A stretch of DNA of 64,000 nt. Origin: Algoriphagus boritolerans DSM 17298 = JCM 18970 (GTDB lineage: Bacteria; Bacteroidota; Bacteroidia; Cytophagales; Cyclobacteriaceae). Position 1 is the stretch's first letter, and each line of letters begins with the position of its first letter. Positions 25,181-34,592 of the stretch are shown here, piece by piece. The notes beneath the pieces were generated by a model. That model did not search any database, was not told the origin of the DNA, and saw only the letters and a program-made list of their open reading frames with translations. Made by a program: the position numbers and the translations under genes. The stretch spans positions 78,543 to 142,542 of the forward strand of contig NZ_FNVR01000009.1 of the NCBI RefSeq assembly GCF_900108085.1, written 5' to 3'.

Positions 25181-28100
25181 CTAAGCAGTGACAGAGTCTT
25201 TTCTGCCTTTAACAAAATACATTTCCAGTTTACCTTTATTTTTAGCATCTATCTCGCCTCTATATTCGCATTCAAAATTATCTTTGATCAAGTTATAGGT
25301 GGAATGAGAAATGTTGATTTTGCCGGCTTCTCCACTTTGTTCCATCCTGGCCGCGGTATTCACAGTATCTCCCCAAATGTCAAAGGCAAATTTTTTCATC
25401 CCCACAATCCCAGCAACCAGAGGGCCAGTATGGATTCCTATTCTTAATTCAAAAAAACTTCTATTTTCTTTTAATCTTGCCTCTTTAAGTTCCAACATGA
25501 AGTCCATAATATCCAATGCTGCAAGAATAACATTGTCAACCGAGCCATCGGCTATTTTTGGAATTCCCTCTACGCATAAGTAAGCATCCCCTATCGTCTT
25601 GATTTTTTCAAGTTTATGCTTTGTGATGATTTGATCAAATTTGCGGAAGCAAAAATCAATTTCCGCGACTAGTTCCTCTGGCTTTAGCATCTCGCTATGC
25701 CTGGTAAATTCTTTGAAATCTGTAAACATCACGCTCACCTGGTCGTAACTCCTTGCTTTGGAATGTCCTGTTTGTTTCAGCTCATTGGCAATATCCTGTG
25801 GAAGAATATTCAGTAAGAGGTCATCAGATTTTTTCTTTTCTTCCTGTAGTTCCTTTGTCCGTTCGGACACTCTTTGTTCTAATTGGTCATAGAACAGGGC
25901 GTTTTCGATGGAAATGGCAATTTGGGCTGTGAGCAGTTTGAGTAGAGCAAGTCTTTTTTCAGTAAATGCCCCAGTTGTCAGATCATTTGACAAATAAATA
26001 ATCCCTTGAATTTTGCCATGGTTAAGAAAAGGAGCACAAAGAATGCTTTTGGGTTTATGGGTTTTGATAAATTCATCATTGACAAAAAGAGTACTTTCGA
26101 ATGCATCATCCAAAATCACTGTTTCCTTAGTAATAGCTACATATTTGACGATAGATTCAGCAAGCTTTCCACAATTCTCCAAGGGCTGAGCATGTAATGT
26201 TTTGACTTCATCAGATTTATTTGAACTTTCCGCCTGCAGAAACAGCTTTCCATTGTTTTCTAAAAACAAAAAACCTTTCTCAGCCCCTGCATTTTGATTT
26301 AATAGTACCATCAACTTCCTCAGGAGGTTTTCCAAGACAATCTCTCCTGAAATAGTCTGGGAGGCTTTTATTACGGTAAGAATATCCACTCCTACCGCAT
26401 CTGTGGTCGTATCAGCAAAAGTGGTAGACAGGGAACTTTCTGAATATCTTTTTCTAAAGTCAGAAGTAGACTTGAAGGCTAAATTGATTTGTTGTTGATA
26501 TAACAAGTCCAGTTGATCGACTTTAGCTTCTGCTCCCCATTTCAAATACGTATATCTTGACCTGATGATGTAGGTCAGAGCTATATCTTTTTTGTATTGG
26601 GAGAGATAATACTCTGCAGCACATTCCGTGGCGATCGCTTCGTCATTGAGGTATCGCTGGGTATGGGCATGGTCAATAGCTTGGCAATAAAAATCTTCAG
26701 CTTTAGCCTTGTGTCCCCTATGTCTGTAATATTCGGCCATTACCAGCTCATATTTATGGAGATAGTTAGTTGGTGAATCTTTAGCCCACTTTTTCAGCTT
26801 ACCACTGTATAATTTGAATTTTTTTGAAAAACTCTTGGGATAGTAATCTGCTGTTTGGATGAGTGTCAATGCTGCGAAAAAATAAAATTGAGGCGTATAC
26901 TCCATTCCTACGACCGACTCAATCAATGGATCTGCCTCATCAAAGTACCTTCTTGCCTGATCATATCTCCGAAAATAATAATTACACATCCCCAGCATGA
27001 GGTTTCTTTCAAAAATAGCTGTGGTGTATTTCAACGTTTTAAACACCGGCATCAGATGGTCAGTAAAGTTCTCGGAGACCAGGCTTTCTTCAGGTGTAAT
27101 ATTTCCACTCAGTGATTTCAGAACAGGTATAAAAACATCGATCAGTAAAGTCACCTGATTTACTCCTAATTTTTCGCTTTGCTCTCTCATTGCTAGGAGA
27201 TTTTGAGAAGTTATCTCAAGTGCTTCACCTGCAAAAAATGCATAACTGCAATAATGGTAAGCGTTCCAACCGCCGTATTCAAAATCTCCGGTCTCCAAGC
27301 CACTTTTATAGCCTTCGAGCAGGAATTGCTTGGTGTCCTTCAGGGGATTTTTCCATTGATAGATAAAGGCGTAAAAAACAAAGTATACCTTGGCCATCAA
27401 TTCCGATGCGTCATATTTCTGCATCAATTGAAGCGCCAATCTTCCAAATTCATTTCCACTTTGCATATCACCCAAAGCACCACAGGACACCAATCCATAG
27501 GTGGCATACCCATAGGTGGAATACTTAGAATTGCCATAATTGAGTGACAGCTTCACTAAATTGAAAACAATAAGTGGAAACATACTGGGCATGGCAAGAA
27601 AGGCTGACGAAGTAGTACTAATGAGGATCCGCATAGCCGCCAGCTTTAGAGGATCACTCATCTCTGGCAATTCCAGTAGCTGCTGTGGTTTTTTCCTGCC
27701 TATGGCCCACTTAGCTTCGATCAGTCCCTTCATAATATCCAATTTGCCCGGATTTTTGGGCAAATTCACTCCTAAAAGTGCCAAAACTGACGTGGCTTCT
27801 TGAATGGCTTCCAACAGTTTGGATTCTGCAGCCAGGGCTTGGATTTTAATTTCAAGTGAAGGGATTTTATCAATCAGTTCTTTAGAAGATTGCTCCACTA
27901 CTGACAGCTTGTCTTCCATTTGAGAAAAATCTTTATTCAGAAAAGCTGCCTCTACAGAAGCTGCATACAATCCATGTGCGAGTTCATAATGGTTGTTCCA
28001 GGCATCTTCCGGCAAAAGTGAAACCCCTGTATTAAGGTATACCAGCGCTGCTTCATAAGCATTGGAAGATTTTGCTTTAAATCCAGCCTTTCTGTTTAAG

Positions 28101-30319
28101 GCAGCTAAATCTATTCTCTCCTTTGGGTCTATGATAAGGGATTTGGAAAAATTTAAATGGTTTACGATGTCAAATAGGGCTTCCTCTTGTTTAGGATTGG
28201 TCGTTTTCAGGAGGAGCCTTCCGATTTTATAGTGGGTCGTTAGCAATTCATTCGAATCGAGTAAAATATAAGCAGCTTGCTGAACACGATCATGCAAAAA
28301 CTTATATTTTGAAATTTCTTCTTCCGAATATGCATTTGGAATAACCAACCCCTCCGCAACAGCGATAGACAAATCACGTTTTACCTCCTCTTCTTTTCTA
28401 CCCAGCAATTCTGAAATCATATTGACCTTGAAGCTAAGCCCAATCGTAGAGGCAATTTTCAGAACATTCTGTGTAGTAAAATCCAGTTTTTTTATTTTGG
28501 CAGACATCAGGTCTATCACATTATCTGTGAAACCTTTTTCTTTAATTCTTTCTATATCCCAAATCCAAGTGGCAGTTTTACTGTCAAATGAGAGCAGTGA
28601 TTCGTCATAAAGTGAGCTAAAAAATTGGTTGATAAAAAATGGATTACCTGCTGTTTTATCAAAAATAATCCTGGCAAGCGGATTTATTTTATCCATCGAA
28701 CTCTCAAGGGAATCAGCTACGAGTTGCTGAAGGTCTTGGTAGCCTAGTGGTGATAGTGTAATGTCATTTATTTCTACTCCGAACGCTCTGACCTGATCAA
28801 ACATGAGACTCAACGGATGCGCCTCCGTCACCTCATTATCCCGGTACGCACCAATTAGAAAGAGATGTTTGGTTTCTTCGTGAACAGTGACGTGAAGTAA
28901 GTTTTGGATCAGGTTGATTGTAGCACTATCCGCCCATTGCATATCATCCAAAAAAACCACAAGCGGATGCTCAGCAGAGGTTAAGCTTTTTATGAAATTC
29001 CGAAAAACAAGTGTGAATCTATTCCTTTCAGCCTCGCCTCTAATCACAGGAGGTGGAGTTTGCTTTCCAATTATGAGTTCGAGCTCAGGAATCACATCAA
29101 TGATCAATTGCCCATTTGGTCCTAAGGCATTCAAAAACTTCTCTTTCCAAGCGTCCAGACTTTCTTTTCCTTCTGTGAGAAACTGTTGAATCAGCTGTTT
29201 GTAGCTAGCTATCAAGGCACTGTAAGGCAGATTTCGCTGGTATTGATCAAATTTACCACTGATAAAATACCCTTTACGAGCAATGACAGGTTTGTGAATT
29301 TCCTGAACCAATGCAGATTTTCCGACGCCTGAGTACCCTCTGACCATTAAGATTTCCCGGCGACCTTCACACACCCTGTCAAAAGTGTCCATCAAAATTT
29401 TGACATCCTGCTCTCTTCCGTACAATTTCTCAGGGATGTAAAACCTGCTCGAAATATCCTGTTGCCCCAGTTCAAATAGTTTGTTTTTTTTGTCCGAATG
29501 GAGCGCTTCTTCACACTTTTTCAAATCTTGTAATAGTCCGAAAGTACTCTTGTAACGTTTTTCAGCTGTTTTTGAAATCAGCTTAGAAACGATTCGAGAT
29601 AGCATTTCCGGAACATTGGGTGAAACTTTATGAATCGGTTTTGGCTCTATCGCTAAGTGAGCATGGATCAACTCAAGTTTGTCCTTTGAGGAAAATGGAG
29701 TAACTCCGGTGAGCATTTCATAAAATGTAATTCCAAGTGAATAGTAATCACTACGGTAATCAATCGTGCGATTCATCCTTCCGGTTTGTTCCGGTGAAAT
29801 GTAATCCAAAGTCCCCTCCAATAAATTAACAGCACCTCCTTCTTGATTTTCCCTTTTCATTGAGGTGGAAATGTCAAAGTCAATGATTTTGATCTCACCT
29901 AAAGTGGGTAAATACAGAATGTTGGTAGGGTTAATATCTTTGTGGATCACATTCTGGGCATGAATATCACCTAAAGCCTCAGCTATTTTTTTTGAAATAA
30001 TTAGAAACTCACCCAAGTCCATCCCATGCTTACCGATGAGGTTTTTAAGGACTATTCCATCGATATCTTCAGAAATAAGGTAGTACGTATCATTTTGAAA
30101 AAGGAGTTCGAGGTAGTTTATAGTGTTTGATCCCGAAAGCAATTGCCCAATGCTGAATTCATGCCTCAATCGATTGGTTTCCCTGGAAGAGTTAAAACTC
30201 CTGCGGGTTGTTTTAATTACCACTGAAAGGCCATCGGTATTTCTGACTCCTCGAAAAATCTCAGAATTTTCGCTTTTATATAAACTATCCTTAAAAGTAT
30301 ACCCTTCCAAAACTTCCAT
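25181..30319 (-). CDS. Giant signalling protein: Ser/Thr kinase, AAA ATPase, TPR-like region, GAF, adenylate/guanylate cyclase
   Basis: 1,712 residues, cytosolic, with no membrane segment. Kinase about 1-270: Lys in SVVIKTT (K36), HKDINPTN (D128, N133), but DFG reads DFD (147-149) and the Gly-rich loop is degenerate. An AAA_16-type ATPase follows: GREQDVKIL, Walker A GYSGVGKS (328-335), Walker B VVFLDDMQWAD (454-464). About 800 helical residues come next, then a GAF domain (about 1300-1450), a coiled coil (ERTKELQEEKKKSDDLLLNILP) and a class III cyclase (about 1525-1690). The cyclase keeps metal Asp in MFTDF and IGDAY, the EKIKTIGD Lys, the Asp of FDIWGD and NTAAR, so ATP is the likely substrate. 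It resembles cyanobacterial multidomain kinases, but with a cyclase output in place of a histidine kinase. Confidence 0.93.
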   Translation of the reverse strand: MEVLEGYTFKDSLYKSENSEIFRGVRNTDGLSVVIKTTRRSFNSSRETNRLRHEFSIGQLLSGSNTINYLELLFQNDTYYLISEDIDGIVLKNLIGKHGMDLGEFLIISKKIAEALGDIHAQNVIHKDINPTNILYLPTLGEIKIIDFDISTSMKRENQEGGAVNLLEGTLDYISPEQTGRMNRTIDYRSDYYSLGITFYEMLTGVTPFSSKDKLELIHAHLAIEPKPIHKVSPNVPEMLSRIVSKLISKTAEKRYKSTFGLLQDLKKCEEALHSDKKNKLFELGQQDISSRFYIPEKLYGREQDVKILMDTFDRVCEGRREILMVRGYSGVGKSALVQEIHKPVIARKGYFISGKFDQYQRNLPYSALIASYKQLIQQFLTEGKESLDAWKEKFLNALGPNGQLIIDVIPELELIIGKQTPPPVIRGEAERNRFTLVFRNFIKSLTSAEHPLVVFLDDMQWADSATINLIQNLLHVTVHEETKHLFLIGAYRDNEVTEAHPLSLMFDQVRAFGVEINDITLSPLGYQDLQQLVADSLESSMDKINPLARIIFDKTAGNPFFINQFFSSLYDESLLSFDSKTATWIWDIERIKEKGFTDNVIDLMSAKIKKLDFTTQNVLKIASTIGLSFKVNMISELLGRKEEEVKRDLSIAVAEGLVIPNAYSEEEISKYKFLHDRVQQAAYILLDSNELLTTHYKIGRLLLKTTNPKQEEALFDIVNHLNFSKSLIIDPKERIDLAALNRKAGFKAKSSNAYEAALVYLNTGVSLLPEDAWNNHYELAHGLYAASVEAAFLNKDFSQMEDKLSVVEQSSKELIDKIPSLEIKIQALAAESKLLEAIQEATSVLALLGVNLPKNPGKLDIMKGLIEAKWAIGRKKPQQLLELPEMSDPLKLAAMRILISTTSSAFLAMPSMFPLIVFNLVKLSLNYGNSKYSTYGYATYGLVSCGALGDMQSGNEFGRLALQLMQKYDASELMAKVYFVFYAFIYQWKNPLKDTKQFLLEGYKSGLETGDFEYGGWNAYHYCSYAFFAGEALEITSQNLLAMREQSEKLGVNQVTLLIDVFIPVLKSLSGNITPEESLVSENFTDHLMPVFKTLKYTTAIFERNLMLGMCNYYFRRYDQARRYFDEADPLIESVVGMEYTPQFYFFAALTLIQTADYYPKSFSKKFKLYSGKLKKWAKDSPTNYLHKYELVMAEYYRHRGHKAKAEDFYCQAIDHAHTQRYLNDEAIATECAAEYYLSQYKKDIALTYIIRSRYTYLKWGAEAKVDQLDLLYQQQINLAFKSTSDFRKRYSESSLSTTFADTTTDAVGVDILTVIKASQTISGEIVLENLLRKLMVLLNQNAGAEKGFLFLENNGKLFLQAESSNKSDEVKTLHAQPLENCGKLAESIVKYVAITKETVILDDAFESTLFVNDEFIKTHKPKSILCAPFLNHGKIQGIIYLSNDLTTGAFTEKRLALLKLLTAQIAISIENALFYDQLEQRVSERTKELQEEKKKSDDLLLNILPQDIANELKQTGHSKARSYDQVSVMFTDFKEFTRHSEMLKPEELVAEIDFCFRKFDQIITKHKLEKIKTIGDAYLCVEGIPKIADGSVDNVILAALDIMDFMLELKEARLKENRSFFELRIGIHTGPLVAGIVGMKKFAFDIWGDTVNTAARMEQSGEAGKINISHSTYNLIKDNFECEYRGEIDAKNKGKLEMYFVKGRKDSVTA

Positions 30320-30383
30320 TATACCTTGATTTAATTAATAATAAAAATACACCTCATTGAGCAATTTAGACCTACTTAGACTA

Positions 30384-31757
30384 TTATTCTTTGCCTGTAA
30401 AATGCACCTTGACAAGATTTTCCGAATAATTTAATATAGGCTCAATCAATTCAAAAGCCATCAATCCACCTACATAGAACGTGTTATTTTTGCCTTGCAT
30501 CGCCTCTAGCTCGTCATAAAACCCCTCTTTGATGGCAAGGACAGGAACATGAGGGAAATAGGTCCAGCGGTCATGAGTGAATAAATCATCCTCCGAAACG
30601 ACTCTACCCCATTTTAAAATTAAAGCCTCAGCCGCAGCGATGATCCCCTTTCTGTCAGGTTGGTCCCTTTCCGTAGTTCTTGAATAAAATGAAACCAAGG
30701 GATTGCCCGGAAACTGTTGAGTGACGACATAGGGATACCCAATTTTCTGAACTGGAAGAATATTTATAAGTCTCCTTTTCAAGGACAAATCTTTGATTAT
30801 AAACGTAGTCATACAATATGGATTAGTGACTACTTTGCCAAAGAGGCGCTTTTCCTGATCAGTAAGTGAACAGGGTTTCCCCAGGTCTAGCTTATCTGAA
30901 AAAAGATTGGATACAATATTGAAGGTCAGTGGGACTGCTACGATCAAATAATCAAATTCCCGTACTTCAGTTCTTGTATTTTTATCATTCATATTGTGCT
31001 CAGGGACGTCAAAGTGAATAATAACCTCATTGCCCCGTTCTATTTTTTTTATTTCGGCGCTTTTGATGACTGTCAGATTCCAACTTACTTTCTGCCAAAA
31101 TCGCTGAAAACCATAGATAAACCGTTTTGGCCATCGGGTGGGCAATCCAGCCCCGAATACCAGCATATTCCAGAATGTCGGAATACTCATGTAGGTCAAG
31201 GCATAGGGTGCAGGAATCTCGTCCAACCTCCCATATCCCATCAAGGAAATGGGAATCTCAAACAAAGGCTCGAGTGCTGTTAGCTTCTTATCCTTCAGCC
31301 ATTCTTTAAATGTACAGGCGATCTCCGGATGCTGGCTTACCCCTGCAAATCCCGCTACGGGCAAATGCTTTTGAGCCCTTTTTCGTTCTATAAAATACCG
31401 TAGGGATTGCCATGCAAAACTGAAAAACGATGCATTCTTTGTGACATGCTGGAGTATGGTTCTGTATTTATCAGTTTTGGGATCATAACAGATTGCTTTG
31501 GTCTCAGTGTAAAGTTTCGCTCCTACATCCTTGGCAATTGCTAAAGTTTTTTTGTAGGCAGGAGTCAGGTAATTTGCTCCCAGGTCAAAAGATTTTTGTT
31601 CATACGTAATGGAGTTGCACAATCCACCAACTTCTGGAAGCTTCTCCAGGATGGTCACATCCGTGTAGCCGGCTTTTTGCAAATAATACCCAACGGATAA
31701 TCCACTGGGACCTGCCCCGACTATACAAATTCTGCTACTTTTTGAAATTTTTGCCAT
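30384..31757 (-). CDS. FAD-dependent amine oxidase-like oxidoreductase
   Basis: 457 residues. The N-terminal dinucleotide-binding fold is ICIVGAGPSGLSVGYYLQKAG, followed by the acidic end in TILEKLPEVGGLCNS, as in the flavin amine oxidase / phytoene desaturase superfamily. A C-terminal FAD motif, FYVGGLMAFELIEPILNYSENLV, is present (about 426-448). No signal peptide. The substrate is unknown; polyamine, fatty acid or isoprenoid substrates are all possible. It is 64 bp upstream of the kinase/cyclase gene and co-directional, so the two may share a transcript. Confidence 0.85.
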   Translation of the reverse strand: MAKISKSSRICIVGAGPSGLSVGYYLQKAGYTDVTILEKLPEVGGLCNSITYEQKSFDLGANYLTPAYKKTLAIAKDVGAKLYTETKAICYDPKTDKYRTILQHVTKNASFFSFAWQSLRYFIERKRAQKHLPVAGFAGVSQHPEIACTFKEWLKDKKLTALEPLFEIPISLMGYGRLDEIPAPYALTYMSIPTFWNMLVFGAGLPTRWPKRFIYGFQRFWQKVSWNLTVIKSAEIKKIERGNEVIIHFDVPEHNMNDKNTRTEVREFDYLIVAVPLTFNIVSNLFSDKLDLGKPCSLTDQEKRLFGKVVTNPYCMTTFIIKDLSLKRRLINILPVQKIGYPYVVTQQFPGNPLVSFYSRTTERDQPDRKGIIAAAEALILKWGRVVSEDDLFTHDRWTYFPHVPVLAIKEGFYDELEAMQGKNNTFYVGGLMAFELIEPILNYSENLVKVHFTGKE

Positions 31758-31944
31758 GGTTGAAATAAAAGGTAAAGTCTGCTATCTTAACAAAAGTGAA
31801 ATGGAATACTTCTAAACAGAGCCGTCCTCGGCTCGGGTATTTTGTCTATCGATTCAATTCTTTGGTTCAATAAACAGTTGAAAATAGTTGGCTTGAATTA
31901 TTACAATAATCCTATAGAAAAATACATATTTTTATCTAATACCT

Positions 31945-32853
31945 ATGGAAATCGAGCGAAAATATCCTTTTGAGAATGTAGTTTTCGAAGGTGGAGGTGT
32001 ATTGGGAACTGCATACCAAGGCGCCTGGAAAATTTTGGAAGATTACAAGATTGCTCATCAGATCAAAAGGGTCTGCGGAACCTCCGCAGGTACTATTTCC
32101 GCCACCATGATTGCACTGGGTTACTCGGCGGAAGAATGTAAAACCATACTGATCGATGCTCCTTTCAACACATTTAAAGATGGCGGCCTATTGGGACTTT
32201 GGCGCTTTTTCTTTCGTTTTGGGTGGAACAAAGGGGATAAAATGGAGTCTTTTTTTGAAGATATCATCGAAAGAAAAACAGGTAATAGAAAAAGTACCTT
32301 CAAGGATTTTAAAGAAAAGGGATATAAGGATCTCCGACTTGTGGGGACAAATCTAACACAGAACAAGTCAGTCATTTTTTCACATACATGCACTCCAAAT
32401 ATGCCAGTAGCTGAAGCAATGCGAATATCCTCCTCGGTTCCATTATTCTTCGAAGCCAAATATTACAAGGGTGATCTTCATGTGGATGGCGGGTTGATGC
32501 GCAATTACGCAATCAGTGAATTTGACAAAAAACATCCTCCGCAAAACACCATTGGATTTTTCCTGACTGATCCTGAGCGAAAGGCGAAGCCTATCAAAAA
32601 CTTGATTTCGTATAAAGAACACTTTATTGCATCCTTGAAAAATGGTTTGTATGTACAGATCAAATCCGAACCCCTGGACGATAATCGAACGGTCTTCCTC
32701 GATGATCTTGGAATCGGCGCTTTGGATTTTTCTATCTCAAAAGAACAAAGATTGGCGTTAATGCAACAAGGCGAAAATGCTACTGAAGAATTCTTGAAAA
32801 ACTGGCCCGATAAAAAACCTACAACCAGCCTTATGCTATCGGAATGCTCCTAG
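31945..32853 (+). CDS. Patatin-like phospholipase
   Basis: 302 residues. The oxyanion-hole strand is FEGGGVLGTAYQG, the nucleophile elbow GTSAG (S47) and the catalytic Asp lies in HVDGGLMRNY (D181), so the Ser-Asp dyad is complete. No signal peptide: probably a cytosolic lipid acyl hydrolase. Its stop codon overlaps that of the convergent carotenoid oxygenase gene in the 4-nt palindrome CTAG. The 187-bp upstream gap holds no clear promoter. Confidence 0.93.
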   Translation: MEIERKYPFENVVFEGGGVLGTAYQGAWKILEDYKIAHQIKRVCGTSAGTISATMIALGYSAEECKTILIDAPFNTFKDGGLLGLWRFFFRFGWNKGDKMESFFEDIIERKTGNRKSTFKDFKEKGYKDLRLVGTNLTQNKSVIFSHTCTPNMPVAEAMRISSSVPLFFEAKYYKGDLHVDGGLMRNYAISEFDKKHPPQNTIGFFLTDPERKAKPIKNLISYKEHFIASLKNGLYVQIKSEPLDDNRTVFLDDLGIGALDFSISKEQRLALMQQGENATEEFLKNWPDKKPTTSLMLSECS

Positions 32854-34364
32854 GATTTTTGAATTTCCACAATGTTGCCATGAAAATCATACTCGATCCT
32901 TCTTGGTAAATGGACCGTGGCGATTGGCCCTTTGTCTACTTCCATGGCATCAAATATTGTCAGGCGGCTTTTATTCTCCTTCGTGTCGTATACGACATTC
33001 ATCAAATACCCCTCTCCCTCAGGAGAATCAGCGTGTTTTGGAGTGAACACCGCTTCCCCGGTGTAGCAATCCTCACCAAACCAGTAGCGTTGTTCTTTGC
33101 CAGTTTCAAAATTATGATGAATCAACGTATTCCAGAGTCCATCATTTTGCTCCCCATTTTCCAATCTGACATAATAACCATGCGCATGTTTTTTTGTAGC
33201 AAATCGCTCATCCATGTTGGGGAATTCTACTGGCTTTTCAGTAAGAATCTCTTCTTTCAACTCACCGGTAAGTCTATTCAAACGCCATCTCACCAAGATT
33301 GCTACAGGATCCAATGAAAACGGGGGACTTGGATTTTCCGTCCCTAAATCAAGAAGTGGAATTCTGGAATATTTGGCCACATCTGTCACCAGCCAATCTC
33401 CCTCCTCGTACATATTCATATTATGAAAAACCCAACATAGGGGAATTTCAAACCATTTAACATCCGAATTTTTTCCATTTCTGGGCATGACACCCAACCG
33501 AGCACCTTTCTCCGGCATCCATCGAAATGGCTCTCTAGTTCCGACATTCTTAATGTCAAATAAAGCCGGCATATGATAAAACATGACAAAATTTTCACTC
33601 AATCCAAAAGCATGCATCATCACGCCGTAAGGAACATCGATTGGCTCATAGCTGATGATCTTGCCTGCAGCATCTATTTTATAATATTGAAAAAAGGGAG
33701 GGAGGGCATTATAACCCATTGTGAAAGTCTCATTGGTAAAAAAATCCGTGAGCGGATGTGCGATAGAAGGGCCTTTGAGCTTGTTTTCGTAATTATAGAT
33801 CCCTATAGTCTGCATGTCAGCGTTGATCTCATAAGGCTGACCAATCTCATCCAAGGCTAATAGCCTATCTCCTTGCTTCAATACATTTGTATTGGCTGCG
33901 TTTAGAATACTGGCAATGCTTTCATATTGGGATCGATTGGGCCCTTTTCCCAGAATGGTTCGGACACCAAGCTTGAGCAGGTTAAAAAAGCCAAACTTCA
34001 GTGCAATCCACCCTGAAAAAGAAGTTGACATCCCGGATCGGATTCCACCAAAAAGCGCTTTCCCGGCTTTATCCTCCAGTTTCCATTTTTTTGTTTGCAC
34101 AAAGCGGTTTTTATACCTCACTTTTCCGTTTTCGAAATAAAATGCATTCATCATTCCATCCCCATCAAACCAATGATAGTATTTCATATCACGTGGCTTA
34201 AACCTTGGATTTGGGCCTGTTCGGATCAGCATTTTTCCGTTCAATTCGGGAGGAATAATCCCTTCAATTCTTAGATCATTAAATTCCTCCTCATGTACTT
34301 GGGGAGAAAAATTACCTTTGAGATAGGCATTTGAAGTTGGACCGAAAGACTGGATTACAGACAT
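32850..34364 (-). CDS. Carotenoid cleavage oxygenase (RPE65 family)
   Basis: 504 residues from the ATG at 34364 (MSVIQSFGPTSNAYL); an in-frame TTG seven codons earlier is less likely. Family hallmarks: GNFSPQVHEE, NGKMLIRTGPNPRF and WFDGDGMMNAFYF. Histidines in GVMMHAFGLSENFVMFYH, WVFHNMNMYEEGDW and the late DFHGN segment are candidates for the four iron ligands. The enzyme would cleave a carotenoid or apocarotenoid double bond with O2. A role in carotenoid turnover is likely because these bacteria are usually pigmented. Confidence 0.92.
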   Translation of the reverse strand: MSVIQSFGPTSNAYLKGNFSPQVHEEEFNDLRIEGIIPPELNGKMLIRTGPNPRFKPRDMKYYHWFDGDGMMNAFYFENGKVRYKNRFVQTKKWKLEDKAGKALFGGIRSGMSTSFSGWIALKFGFFNLLKLGVRTILGKGPNRSQYESIASILNAANTNVLKQGDRLLALDEIGQPYEINADMQTIGIYNYENKLKGPSIAHPLTDFFTNETFTMGYNALPPFFQYYKIDAAGKIISYEPIDVPYGVMMHAFGLSENFVMFYHMPALFDIKNVGTREPFRWMPEKGARLGVMPRNGKNSDVKWFEIPLCWVFHNMNMYEEGDWLVTDVAKYSRIPLLDLGTENPSPPFSLDPVAILVRWRLNRLTGELKEEILTEKPVEFPNMDERFATKKHAHGYYVRLENGEQNDGLWNTLIHHNFETGKEQRYWFGEDCYTGEAVFTPKHADSPEGEGYLMNVVYDTKENKSRLTIFDAMEVDKGPIATVHLPRRIEYDFHGNIVEIQKS

Positions 34365-34537
34365 ATTTTTGTATTTATAAACCAATATACTCTTTTTGAA
34401 GAAATAGTATTTTGGGAATAGTAAAACCGCTAAAAAATCAACTACTTATTATTTCAAAAATCCTTAAGAGATAAATTCTGCTACAGCGCTAATAAAATAG
34501 TCCGTTCTAAAAATGTTTTTTGTATGATTCCTAAAAT

Positions 34538-34578
34538 AGGAATAGGCTGCCTTTTTCAAGACAGCCTATTACTTTGTT
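34538..34578 (-). terminator. Hairpin after the M14 peptidase gene
   Basis: A 9-bp perfect stem (AATAGGCTG at 34541-34549 with CAGCCTATT at 34562-34570) and a 12-nt loop. The downstream tract on the minus strand is CCTATTTT, so it is a weak terminator. It lies 22 bp beyond the stop codon. Confidence 0.5.
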
Positions 34579-34592
34579 TTTCTATTTGGAAT

